64,000 nucleotides of DNA, taken from the NCBI RefSeq assembly GCF_023008405.1, contig NZ_CP095376.1:2628001-2692000 (forward strand), given 5' to 3'. Numbering within the stretch: position 1 is the stretch's first letter; each line of letters starts with the position of its first letter. This stretch comes from Amycolatopsis sp. FBCC-B4732. Lineage in GTDB: Bacteria > Actinomycetota > Actinomycetes > Mycobacteriales > Pseudonocardiaceae. Under the pieces are notes generated by a model. The model worked only from the letters and a program-made list of their open reading frames with translations. It was not told the DNA's origin and ran no database searches. Positions 53,177 to 61,214 of this stretch are shown here, one piece after another. Both the position numbers and the translations under genes were made by a program.

Positions 53177-53730
53177 CCGGCCCGAACGGGCTCGGGGACC
53201 TGATGCGGGACCCCGACGAGGCGATCCGCCGCATGGACGACTGGGCGGCCGGCTTCGCGGCCAAGGCCGAGCGCTACCAGGCAGCCCAGGAGGAGACCGA
53301 GCGGCTCCGGCTGACGGCGACCAGCTCCGACGGCGCGGTCAGCGTGACCGTCGGCGCGGACGGCACGGTCACCGACCTGACGTTCTCCAACAAGGTCAAG
53401 TCGTTCCCGCTGGAGGAGCTGTCCCGGCAGATCCTGACGACGATGCGCCGCGCGCAGTCCGGCATCGCCGAGCGCGTCGCGGGCGTGATGTCGGAGCGTC
53501 TCGGCGACGAGGACCGCGAGACCCGCACGGCACTGCTCGACACGCTGCGCGGCCGGTTCCCCGACCCGGACGAACCGGACGAGCCGGCACCGCCGCCCGC
53601 GGAGCCGGGCCCGCTCCCGCCGTCCCCCTCGGGCGGCGCGGCGGTCCCACCGTCCCCGTCGGCCCCGCAGGCCTCACCGCCCCCACGGCGCCGGCCGGAC
53701 CCGGTCGAGGACGACAACAACCCCTGGTGA
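53173..53730 (+). CDS. YbaB/EbfC-family protein with Pro-rich tail
   Basis: 185 residues. YbaB/EbfC nucleoid-associated domain (RLTATSSDGAVSVTVGADGTVTDLTFSN) in the first 115 residues, then a Pro/Ser-rich tail ending DDNNPW. Such proteins are regularly last in actinobacterial ESX accessory operons; their role there is unknown. Translationally coupled to the EspC-like gene. The last bases and following 9 bases recur 146 bp downstream. Confidence 0.85.
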   Translation: MTGPNGLGDLMRDPDEAIRRMDDWAAGFAAKAERYQAAQEETERLRLTATSSDGAVSVTVGADGTVTDLTFSNKVKSFPLEELSRQILTTMRRAQSGIAERVAGVMSERLGDEDRETRTALLDTLRGRFPDPDEPDEPAPPPAEPGPLPPSPSGGAAVPPSPSAPQASPPPRRRPDPVEDDNNPW

Positions 53731-53886
53731 CGCGGGCCGGGTCAGCCGTCGCGTGGCGGCTGACCGGCCCCCGCGCCCGCGTGGCCCGGCTCGGCGTGCG
53801 CTGTGGCGGGCTGATCGCACGGCGGCCGGGTGGCGGTGTCCCGATCCGGCCGGGAACGGCGACATCCCCTGGTGACGCGGGCCGGC
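53721..53886. repeat. 20-bp direct repeat carrying a Pro-Trp-stop
   Basis: CCCCTGGTGACGCGGGCCGG occurs at 53721-53740 (the last Pro-Trp-TGA of the YbaB-like gene) and again at 53867-53886. Upstream of the second copy the same frame reads CPDPAGNGDIPW-stop against RPDPVEDDNNPW-stop for the real gene, suggesting a duplicated and diverged 3' end. Confidence 0.6.
53740..53765 (+). terminator. Terminator of the ESX accessory operon
   Basis: GGTCAGCCG / CGGCTGACC, a 9-bp perfect stem with loop TCGCGTGG, nine bases after the YbaB-like stop. Confidence 0.6.
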
Positions 53887-53961
53887 GAAACCGCCGAAAG
53901 TACTGCTGACCGGCCCCGTTCGGGGCTCGACACCGGACCGCCGGGCGGCGACACTGGGCCG

Positions 53962-54504
53962 ATGACCGGCCTTATCACCGGTAGCCGTGTCCGGCTGCGG
54001 CCCGCCGCCGCCCCGGACGCCGCCCGGTTCGAGGAGATCCTGTCGCACCCCGAAGTCGCCCGCTGGTGGGCCGACGCCGAGGAGCCGGTGGCCGCCCAGG
54101 TGTCCTACCTGCTGGACCCCGATGAAGGCACCACGACCTACGCCATCGAACACGACGACGTCGTCGTGGGCATCGAGCTCGCGTTCGAGGAAGCGGATCC
54201 CCAGTACCGGCACGCCGGCATCGACATCGCCGTGCACCCGGACTGGCAGGGCCGCGGCCTCGGCTCGGCCGCCATCCGCGTGCTGGCCGAGCACCTGTTC
54301 ACCGTGCGCGGGCACCACCGGGTGGTGATCGACCCCGCGGCGGACAACGAAGCGGCGATCAAGCTCTACCGCTCCCTCGGCTTCCGGCCGGTCGGCCGGA
54401 TGCGCTCCTACGAACGCGGCCCGGACGGCAGCTGGCACGACGGGCTGCTGATGGATCTCCTGGCCGAAGACCTTGTCCCGACGGCCGCACTCGCCGGGTC
54501 GTGA
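53962..54504 (+). CDS. GNAT acetyltransferase, AAC(6')-like
   Basis: 180 residues, single GNAT domain: HPEVARWWAD, GIDIAVHPDWQGRGLGSAAIRVL (acetyl-CoA motif), VIDPAADNEAAIKLYRSLGF. The arrangement resembles AAC(6')-type aminoglycoside acetyltransferases, but this family has many other substrates, so resistance is only a possibility. Its TGA overlaps the GTG of the following transporter, so they are co-translated. Confidence 0.85.
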   Translation: MTGLITGSRVRLRPAAAPDAARFEEILSHPEVARWWADAEEPVAAQVSYLLDPDEGTTTYAIEHDDVVVGIELAFEEADPQYRHAGIDIAVHPDWQGRGLGSAAIRVLAEHLFTVRGHHRVVIDPAADNEAAIKLYRSLGFRPVGRMRSYERGPDGSWHDGLLMDLLAEDLVPTAALAGS

Positions 54505-55778
54505 GCACCCCGGCGGTCGCGGCCCGGCAGTTGCGCCGGGTCGCCGTGGCGAGCGCCGTGGGGACCACGATCGAGTGGTACGACTACTTCATCTACAGCA
54601 CGGCGACGGCCCTCGTGTTCGGCAAGCTCTTCTTCACGACGCTGTCACCCGCTTCCGGCACCCTCGCCGCGTTCGCGACGCTCGGGGTCGGCTTCCTGGC
54701 CCGCCCGGTCGGCGGGATCCTCTGGGGCCACTTCGGCGACCGCGTCGGCCGCAAGGCGATGCTGGTGCTGTCGCTGCTCCTGATGGGCGTGGCGACGGTC
54801 GGCGTCGGGCTGCTGCCGACGTACTCCGCCATCGGGGTCTGGGCGCCGATCCTGCTGCTGGTCCTGCGGCTCCTGCAGGGCCTGAGCGCGGGCGGTGAGT
54901 GGGGCGGCGCCGCGCTGATGGCGGTCGAGCACGCCCCGGACGGACACCGCGGGCGCTACGGCGCCTTCTCGCAGATCGGCGTCCCGGCCGGGCTGATCCT
55001 GGCGCAGCTGATGTTCTTCGTCCTCGGCCGTTCGCTGACCGACGCGCAGTTCGCGGCGTGGGGCTGGCGGGTGCCGTTCCTGGCGAGCATCGTGCTGGTC
55101 GCCGTCGGGCTGGTGATCCGGCTGCGGATCGAGGAGAGCCCGGTGTTCGCGCGGCTGCGGGACGCGGAAGCGCGCAGCAGCCGTCCGATGGCCGACGTCC
55201 TGCGCGAGCGGCCGCGGGCGCTGCTCGTGGCGTCCGGCAGCTTCATCGCCAACACCGCGATCGGCTACATCTTCCTGGCGTACCTGCTGTCCTACGGCAC
55301 TTCGGTGCTGAAGATCGACCGGACCACGCTGCTCGTCGTGGTGATCGTCGGCAGCGTGACGTGGCTGGTGAGCATCCTCGTCACGGCCGCGTGGTCGGAC
55401 CGCGTGGGCCGCAAACCGGTGTACCTGGCCGGGTCGGTGCTGCTGGTGGTCTGGCCGATCCCGTTCTTCCTGCTGGTCGACACGCGCGCCACCGTGTGGC
55501 TGCTGGTGGCGGTGGTGGTGCTCAACGTCGGCCTCGGCGCGACGTACGGGCCGCAGTCGGCGTTGTTCGCGGAGCTGTTCGAGCCGCGCTACCGCTACAG
55601 CGGGGCGTCGTTCTCCTACGCGGTCGGCGCGGTGCTGGGCGGCGGCTTCGCGCCGCTGATCGCGACGGCGCTGCAGACGTCCACCGGAACTTCGCTTTCG
55701 GTGTCGCTCTACCTGGTGGGGGTGGCGGTGCTGAGCCTGGTCGCGGTGCTGTTCATCCCGCGCTCACAGCCGGTCTAG
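54501..55778 (+). CDS. MFS transporter, metabolite:H+ symporter (MHS) family
   Basis: 425 residues, 12 helices. The N-terminus VGTTIEWYDYFIYSTATALVF, motif GHFGDRVGRKAML, LRLLQGLSAGGEWGGAAL and a second WSDRVGRKPVY loop are diagnostic of the MHS (shikimate/proline/citrate-type) uptake group. GTG start overlaps the GNAT stop. It overlaps the convergent SGNH gene by 15 bp. Confidence 0.92.
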   Translation: MSTPAVAARQLRRVAVASAVGTTIEWYDYFIYSTATALVFGKLFFTTLSPASGTLAAFATLGVGFLARPVGGILWGHFGDRVGRKAMLVLSLLLMGVATVGVGLLPTYSAIGVWAPILLLVLRLLQGLSAGGEWGGAALMAVEHAPDGHRGRYGAFSQIGVPAGLILAQLMFFVLGRSLTDAQFAAWGWRVPFLASIVLVAVGLVIRLRIEESPVFARLRDAEARSSRPMADVLRERPRALLVASGSFIANTAIGYIFLAYLLSYGTSVLKIDRTTLLVVVIVGSVTWLVSILVTAAWSDRVGRKPVYLAGSVLLVVWPIPFFLLVDTRATVWLLVAVVVLNVGLGATYGPQSALFAELFEPRYRYSGASFSYAVGAVLGGGFAPLIATALQTSTGTSLSVSLYLVGVAVLSLVAVLFIPRSQPV

Positions 55779-56984
55779 GCGGACGGCGGCGGCCATCCGC
55801 TCGTAGCCCGCGTCGCCGGGGTGCAGGTGGTCGCCGGAGTCGTAGGCCGGCAGCAGGGTGAGCGGGTCGGCCGGGTTGCGCACCGCCGCGTCGAAGTCGG
55901 CGACGGCGTCGAAGACCCCGCTGGTGCGGATGAACGCGTTCACCGCCTGGCGGGTCGCTTCGAGCGTGTCGTCGTAGACGCGCCAGCCCTTGAACGGCGT
56001 GAGCGTGGCGCCGACGACCCGGATGCCGCGCGCGTGCGCCTGCGCCACCAGCTGGCGGTACGCCGAGGTGATGGCGTCCGGGTCGGTCTGGTGCGGGTCC
56101 TGCTGGATGTCGTTGATGCCTTCCAGCATGATGAGCGTCCGCACGCCGCCGACGCCGAGGACGTCGCGGTCGAACCGGGAAAGCGCGTTCTGGCCCGCGC
56201 CGGAGCCGGGGACGTCGAGCAGCAGCCGGTTGGCGCTGATGCCCGCGTTCAGGACGCCGAACCGGCCGTGCAGCCGGTCGGCGAGGTAGTCCGGCCAGCG
56301 GTGGTTCGCGCCGGCCTGCGAGCCGACGCCGTCGGTGATCGAATCGCCGAGCGCGACGATCGAAGCCTCGGCGCCGCCCTGGACGTCGACGCCGGAAACG
56401 TAGTGCCACACGGAAGTCTGCTCGGTGTAGGGCGCGCCGGACTCGCTGCCGGCGAAGTCGCCGGCCCGGGTGAAGTACGACGTCTGCGCCGCGGCCGGGT
56501 GGTAGGTGACGGGCCCGGACTTCGTGGGCACGTAGGTCGTCACGAGCAGGTTGGCGTCGGCGGGCACCCGCAGTCCGGCCGGGTCGCTGAGCGCTTCGGC
56601 GCCCGCGGGCACGACCACGCTCGGCGCACCGCCGAACGTGAGGTTCCGCAGCGAGCCCGGCACCGCGTCCGGCCCGGTGCCCTGCACCGCGATGGTGACG
56701 TGCCCGAAGGTGAGGGGCGTGGCCCCGAAGGCGTTGGAGAGGTGGACGCGGGCCCGCCCGCCGCCGGCGCTGCTGTGCACGACGTTGCGAATCGAGAAGC
56801 CGGGGTAGCCGTCCGGCGTGTTCGCGACGGCGGACGCGGGCGCCGCGGCCCAGGTCCCGACCCAGCCGCCGACGGCGTGCTGCGCGAGGTTCGGGAGAGC
56901 GCTTTCCGGATTTGCGCTGCCCGCCGATGTGAGGAGTCCGAAACCCGCCAGGATCGCCGCGCTCACGGCCAGAAAGCGTCGCAT
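55764..56984 (-). CDS. Secreted SGNH/GDSL hydrolase
   Basis: 406 residues. Signal peptide 1-24. The N-terminal ~190 residues form a beta-rich domain (WVGTWAAAP, VHLSNAFG), followed by the SGNH catalytic core: block I ALGDSITDGVG, block II Gly in NAGISANRLL, block III LEGINDI and block V SGDHLHP. Probably an extracellular esterase or lipase (rhamnogalacturonan-acetylesterase-like). ATG at 56984. Confidence 0.92.
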   Translation of the reverse strand: MRRFLAVSAAILAGFGLLTSAGSANPESALPNLAQHAVGGWVGTWAAAPASAVANTPDGYPGFSIRNVVHSSAGGGRARVHLSNAFGATPLTFGHVTIAVQGTGPDAVPGSLRNLTFGGAPSVVVPAGAEALSDPAGLRVPADANLLVTTYVPTKSGPVTYHPAAAQTSYFTRAGDFAGSESGAPYTEQTSVWHYVSGVDVQGGAEASIVALGDSITDGVGSQAGANHRWPDYLADRLHGRFGVLNAGISANRLLLDVPGSGAGQNALSRFDRDVLGVGGVRTLIMLEGINDIQQDPHQTDPDAITSAYRQLVAQAHARGIRVVGATLTPFKGWRVYDDTLEATRQAVNAFIRTSGVFDAVADFDAAVRNPADPLTLLPAYDSGDHLHPGDAGYERMAAAVRLDRL

Positions 56985-57065
56985 GTACTCACGGTGTCGC
57001 CGCTGCGCCGAGCCAGGGACCGCTGATCAGGTGAGTGCACCGGACAAGATCCCGGACAGCGAGGG

Positions 57066-57106
57066 GCGGGCCCGTCCGGGATTCTGGGGATGCCGGACGG
57101 GCCCGC
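57066..57106. terminator. 14-bp perfect hairpin
   Basis: GCGGGCCCGTCCGG (57066-57079) and CCGGACGGGCCCGC (57093-57106) around 13 bases. It sits upstream of the SGNH gene and downstream of the small gene at 57395, so it fits a terminator for the latter. The rest of 56985-57394 shows no coding pattern. Confidence 0.6.
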
Positions 57107-57320
57107 GCGAGGTGGCCGTTGCCGCGACGGCCGCTCGCCGGGGTGACCCGGTCCCGATCGGGCGGAGGCTGGCCCGGATCGTTGCATCGTGGCAACCCCG
57201 GAGGGCGGTGCGAGACGCCCTCACCCCAAGCACGGCCCCCGGCCCCGCGCGGTTCACCCCGCCCGCCGATTTCTCGCACCGCGCCGCCGGTCCCCGCCAC
57301 CGCCCGCTGCCCGGAACGCC

Positions 57321-57368
57321 GTGAAGGCCACCTTCAGGAACTTTCACGTTCCTCAAGGTGGCCTTCAC
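57321..57368. terminator. 21-nt-arm hairpin of the GTGAAGGCCAC family
   Basis: Arms 57321-57341 and 57348-57368 pair over 20 of 21 positions (one C-C mismatch) with loop TTTCAC. The arm starts GTGAAGGCCACCTT. It lies 27 bases after the stop of the small gene at 57395-57658. Same arm length and same 11-base end as the hairpin at 47021. Confidence 0.75.
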
Positions 57369-57394
57369 CAAGTACGCGCGGGAGCGGTCGAAGC

Positions 57395-57658
57395 TCAAGC
57401 GGCGGCGGGAAAGCCGCCGAGGGCGTGGTGACCGGCGTCGGTCAGTTCCGCCGGGGCCCACTGGCCGGGCGACGGCGTGCCGACCGCGCGGACCAGTCCG
57501 GCGTGGGACAGGTCGTGGGCGGTGTTCTGGTCGCAGCACGGCAAACCGTCCACGCGGAGGTCGGGTTCGCAGCTGCAGCGGAGCTCGGCGCGGCCCTGGG
57601 CGATCGCCTTGAGCATGGCGATCGCGCGGTGGCTCAGCGCGTTCGGGTAGGGGGACAT
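57395..57658 (-). CDS. Small cysteine-containing hypothetical protein
   Basis: 87 residues. An N-terminal helix (LSHRAIAMLKAIAQGRAEL) leads into a Cys cluster CSCEPDLRVDGLPCCDQ, then helix DLSHAGLVRAVG and ELTDAGHHALGG. The Cys pattern could bind a metal. The helical layout resembles a small winged-helix-like fold, but no family is recognised. ATG 57658 has AAAGG upstream. Confidence 0.65.
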   Translation of the reverse strand: MSPYPNALSHRAIAMLKAIAQGRAELRCSCEPDLRVDGLPCCDQNTAHDLSHAGLVRAVGTPSPGQWAPAELTDAGHHALGGFPAAA

Positions 57659-57885
57659 CGGTCTGGCCTTTCGATGCGGCTGGGTCTCGGCGCGAGTGCT
57701 GCAGCTCGTCACTGAGGACTACGCGCCGGACGTGAGCCAGGTTCAGTTCGATCGCCTCTTGACACCGGGAGACCCAGCGAGCAGGGTCAGTCATCGGATG
57801 AATCAGCTTCGCCAACGACAGATCGGCCAACCAGGGGCGAACTCTGTCGCAATTCCGCCGTAGTCATCCGATCCCTGGAGGTTCA
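57659..57885. other. Intergenic region upstream of the fucosidase
   Basis: Less GC-rich than its surroundings. It holds TCATCGGATGA at 57791-57801 and TCATCCGAT at 57864-57872, related half-sites that could bind a regulator of the fucosidase gene, and a TTGACA at about 57758 that could be a -35 element. A short minus-strand stretch (LSLAKLIHPMTDPARW) looks protein-like but is not supported as a gene. Confidence 0.4.
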
Positions 57886-60237
57886 GTGACGACCTTCCCT
57901 CGCCGGCACGCCCTCGGCATCGCCCTGGGTGGTGCCGTGGCCCTGAGCGCCGCCGGCCTGACCCCGGCCGGTGCCGCGATCCCCGTGGACGCCGCACCCG
58001 ACCGGCCGGACACCCCGATCGTCCCGCCGCCGCCCCCCGTTCCCGTCGCGCTCGACGCGTGGTTCACCAACGACGGCATCGACAGCGCGTCGGCCGCCGG
58101 TGGCGACTTCGACGGGTCCGGCTACACCTTCCCGGCCGAGCACGTGCCCGCCGGGCAGACCGCCACCGTCGGCGGGGTGCCGTTCAAGCTCGGCTCCGCA
58201 GCGGCCGGTGCGAAGAACAACATCGCCGCCACCGGCCAGCGGCTCGACCTGCCGAAGGGCCGCTACTTCGTCGCGTACTTCCTGGTCGCGGCCAGCTACG
58301 GCACCACCGGCGGCACGGCGACCGTGCACTACGCCGACGGCACCACGAGCACCGGCTCCCTCTCCGGCCCCGACTGGTACACCGGCAGCGGCGCGCTCGT
58401 CTCGCCGTTCCGCTACGCACCCGGCGGGGTCGTCGACGACAACCCCGTTTCGCTCGCCACCGGCCAGGTCTGGGTCGACCCGGCCCGCGAAGCCGTCGCG
58501 CTCACGCTGCCCACGACCGCCGACCCCGCCCCGAACGTCGCCAGCCTCCACGTCTTCGCGCTCACCCTGCAGCCGGTCGCCGTGGGCCGCTCGGCCCTCG
58601 TCCTCGACGGCCGGTCGAGCGCGAACCTGCTCACCGACGGCGGCCCGCAAGCCGCCGAAGCGACCATCGTCAACGCCGGCACCGTGTGGCTCGGTGCGCG
58701 CGACGACGTCACCGTCACCGTCGACGTCCCCGGCGGCCGGACCACCGTGCCGGCGACCATCCGCGCGCTGGCGCCGGGCGAGCAGGCGACGGTCCGGCTC
58801 GGCCTCGCGCCGAACGCGTCCGTGCCACCCGGCACGACGACCCACGGCCAGATCCGCGTCACCGCCGGCCGCGGCACCCTCGCGACGCAGCAGGTCCCGA
58901 TCACCCTCGGCGTCCCGGACTTCCGGCCGGCCGACGCCTCCCTCGCCACCCACCGGGCGCCGTACTGGTTCAACGACAGCAAGTTCGGCATCTTCATCCA
59001 CTGGGGCGTCTACGCCGTGCCCGCGTGGGCGCCGGTCGGCCAGCAGTACGCCGAGTGGTACTGGCAGAACCAGCAGGACCCGAACGGCGCGACCTACGCC
59101 TACCACCGGGAGAAGTACGGCGAGGACTTCGCCTACGACGACTTCATCCCGATGTTCACCGCGGCGAAGTTCGACCCGCGCACGTGGCTGAACCTGATCG
59201 CCGACGCGGGCGCCGAGTACTACGTCCTGACGTCGAAGCACCACGACGGCTTCGCGTTGTGGGACACCAAGGTCAGCGACCGCAACTCCGTGAAGCTCGG
59301 CCCGAAGCGCAACATCATCGACGAGCTCTTCACCGCCTCTCGGAAGTACACCCCGCAGCTGCGCAACGGCCTGTACTTCTCGCTGCCCGAGTGGTTCAAC
59401 CCGGACAACCCGTGGATGGGCCACGCACCGCGCAACCCGTACACCGGCGCGGCGCTGCCCTACACCGGGTACACGGCGGGCAAGGACTTCGTCCGCGACT
59501 ACCAGGCGCCGCAGGTGCTCGAGCTGATCTCGGAGTTCGACCCGGACGTGCTTTGGTTCGACATCGGCGGCGTCAACGACAGCCGGGCCGTGCTCACCGA
59601 GTACTTCAACCGCGCGAAGAACCGCAAGCGCCCCAAGGACGTCACCTACAACGACCGCGGCGGCATCCCGGATCACGACTTCACGACGCCGGAGTACACG
59701 ACGTACCCGAACACCGTGGTGGCGAAGTGGGAAGCCAGCCGCGGCCTCGACCCGTTCTCCTACGGCTACAACCGCGCGACGCCGGACGACCGGTACATGA
59801 CGGCGGCGGAGGTCGTCCGCACGCTCGTCGACATCGTGTCGAAGAACGGCAACTTCCTGCTCGACATCGGTCCCGACTTCGATGGCACCATCCCGGCCGT
59901 GATGCAGAAGCACCTGCGTGACGCGGGCGCGTGGCTGAAGGTCAACGGCGAAGCCATCTACGGCACGACGTACTGGTCGCGGATGGCCCAGCTCGGCGAC
60001 CTGCGGTTCACGGTCAAGCAGAACGAGGCCTTCTACGTCCATTCCCTCGCGGCGCCGGGCAGCAGGCTGGTGGTCGGCGCGCCGGTCCCGATCCGCACCG
60101 GCGACCGGGTGACGCTGCTCGGCTACCGCGGGAACCTGCACTGGACGGTGGAAAACGGCTCGCTGGTGATCGACGTCCCGGCCGCGGCGCGGCAAGCCGG
60201 CCGCTACGCCTGGGTGTTCAAGATCGCCTGGAGCTAG
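57886..60237 (+). CDS. Secreted alpha-L-fucosidase (GH29)
   Basis: 783 residues from GTG 57886, with CTGGAGG upstream. Signal with twin Arg (RRHALGIALGGAVALSAAG), probably Tat. Residues about 50-330 are beta-rich accessory domains (discoidin-like, then a CARDB/NPCBM-like domain with QVPITLGVPDF). The catalytic GH29 barrel starts at APYWFNDSKFGIFIHWG, has TSKHHDGFALWDT, and LWFDIGG carries the nucleophile Asp. LLDIGPDFDGTIP and a C-terminal beta domain close the protein. It should release fucose from extracellular glycans. Confidence 0.93.
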   Translation: MTTFPRRHALGIALGGAVALSAAGLTPAGAAIPVDAAPDRPDTPIVPPPPPVPVALDAWFTNDGIDSASAAGGDFDGSGYTFPAEHVPAGQTATVGGVPFKLGSAAAGAKNNIAATGQRLDLPKGRYFVAYFLVAASYGTTGGTATVHYADGTTSTGSLSGPDWYTGSGALVSPFRYAPGGVVDDNPVSLATGQVWVDPAREAVALTLPTTADPAPNVASLHVFALTLQPVAVGRSALVLDGRSSANLLTDGGPQAAEATIVNAGTVWLGARDDVTVTVDVPGGRTTVPATIRALAPGEQATVRLGLAPNASVPPGTTTHGQIRVTAGRGTLATQQVPITLGVPDFRPADASLATHRAPYWFNDSKFGIFIHWGVYAVPAWAPVGQQYAEWYWQNQQDPNGATYAYHREKYGEDFAYDDFIPMFTAAKFDPRTWLNLIADAGAEYYVLTSKHHDGFALWDTKVSDRNSVKLGPKRNIIDELFTASRKYTPQLRNGLYFSLPEWFNPDNPWMGHAPRNPYTGAALPYTGYTAGKDFVRDYQAPQVLELISEFDPDVLWFDIGGVNDSRAVLTEYFNRAKNRKRPKDVTYNDRGGIPDHDFTTPEYTTYPNTVVAKWEASRGLDPFSYGYNRATPDDRYMTAAEVVRTLVDIVSKNGNFLLDIGPDFDGTIPAVMQKHLRDAGAWLKVNGEAIYGTTYWSRMAQLGDLRFTVKQNEAFYVHSLAAPGSRLVVGAPVPIRTGDRVTLLGYRGNLHWTVENGSLVIDVPAAARQAGRYAWVFKIAWS

Positions 60238-61181
60238 AGGCCGGCGTTCTTGCCGATGTACAGCTCCGCGAACACCGCGGCCGCGGCCGGGGAACCCAGC
60301 AGGCGGCGCATCCGGGCTTCCGCGATGCGCGCCGGGAACGGGTTCTCCGCCGCGGCCGCGGTGTGGTGGAAGATGTCCGACAGCCACAGCGAGAACTCCT
60401 GGTGCTGCCACACCAGCGGCAGGCACGCGGCGGAGTAACCGGCCAGCGGCGCGGAATCGCCCGCGTAGTGCGCCTGGAAGGCCTCCGCGAGCAGGAAAGC
60501 GTCGTACAGGGCCAGGTTCATGCCCTTGGCCGCGATCGGCGCGACCAGGTGCGCCTGCAGCTCTCGCCGGACGCGTTCGTCGGGCCAGTCCGCTTCCGGC
60601 TCGCCCGCGGCCGTCCGGAGGGAGAACCGGGTGACGCCGGGCGTGCGGGCCATGTGCGCGCCGAAGCCGCGCGGGTGGATGCCGGACAGCACGCCGTCGG
60701 CGGACGGCGGCGCCTCGGCGAGCAGCGCCGGCCAGCCGATTCCGTAGTCGTGGTGGGCTTTCACCGTCGATTCCGCCGGCAGGTACCCCTGGGTGAAGCC
60801 GCGGGCGCCGTCGCAGCCGGCGACGAAGTCGCACTCGATCCGGTGCTCACCGCCCGCGCCGGTGTACTGGGCGAGCAGATCGGTCACCAGGAGCTGGTGC
60901 GGGTAAACGAAGTGCCGCTGCCCGGTGACGTCGCCGTAGCGGAATTCGAACTCCGCGTGCCGCGGCGCTTTCGCGACGAGCCGTTCACCCAGGCCGCGCC
61001 GCTCGAGCCCGCGGACCGCCCACTCCTCGATGAACCCGCCCCGCGGCCGCTGTTCGACGAACGCCCGGCTTTCCCGCTCCAGCAGCACACCGGCGATCCC
61101 CGCGCGCCGCAGCAGGTTCGCCACCGCGAGTCCGGCCGGGCCCGCCCCCACCACGGCCACCGCCGTGCGCCTCGCCGCCAT
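60234..61181 (-). CDS. 4-hydroxybenzoate 3-monooxygenase-like flavoprotein with internal deletions
   Basis: 315 residues; PobA-type enzymes have about 390. Present: GAGPAG at 12-17, ERES, DFVAGCDGARG (DG motif), HPRGFG, AAKGMNLALYDAFLLAEA and the C-terminal helix. Missing in frame: the segment after LLAQY (about 15-25 residues), and about 45-50 residues between ELQAHLVAP and AAKGMNLA. The second gap removes the conserved GRLFLAGDAAH FAD-ribityl motif. Without it FAD binding should fail, so this is likely a decayed gene that kept its frame, or a repurposed protein. Stop overlaps the fucosidase stop. Confidence 0.8.
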   Translation of the reverse strand: MAARRTAVAVVGAGPAGLAVANLLRRAGIAGVLLERESRAFVEQRPRGGFIEEWAVRGLERRGLGERLVAKAPRHAEFEFRYGDVTGQRHFVYPHQLLVTDLLAQYTGAGGEHRIECDFVAGCDGARGFTQGYLPAESTVKAHHDYGIGWPALLAEAPPSADGVLSGIHPRGFGAHMARTPGVTRFSLRTAAGEPEADWPDERVRRELQAHLVAPIAAKGMNLALYDAFLLAEAFQAHYAGDSAPLAGYSAACLPLVWQHQEFSLWLSDIFHHTAAAAENPFPARIAEARMRRLLGSPAAAAVFAELYIGKNAGL

Positions 61182-61214
61182 GCGCCCGAGGGACGCGCGA
61201 ACCGGACGAACCGT

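Noticed and set aside
53962..54504. Aminoglycoside resistance gene
   Set aside because: The AAC(6')-like layout is shared by many GNATs with other substrates; nothing in the sequence or its neighbours fixes the substrate.
47021..57368. The GTGAAGGCCAC hairpins as terminal repeats of one transposon
   Set aside because: Each is a complete hairpin behind its own gene, the inner arms differ, and the ten genes between them are unrelated with no transposase.
57027..57830. A 267-codon minus-strand frame starting MADLSLAKLIHPM
   Set aside because: Only the first ~45 residues look protein-like. The rest is the shadow of the small Cys protein gene and of hairpins, so it is not supported as a gene.
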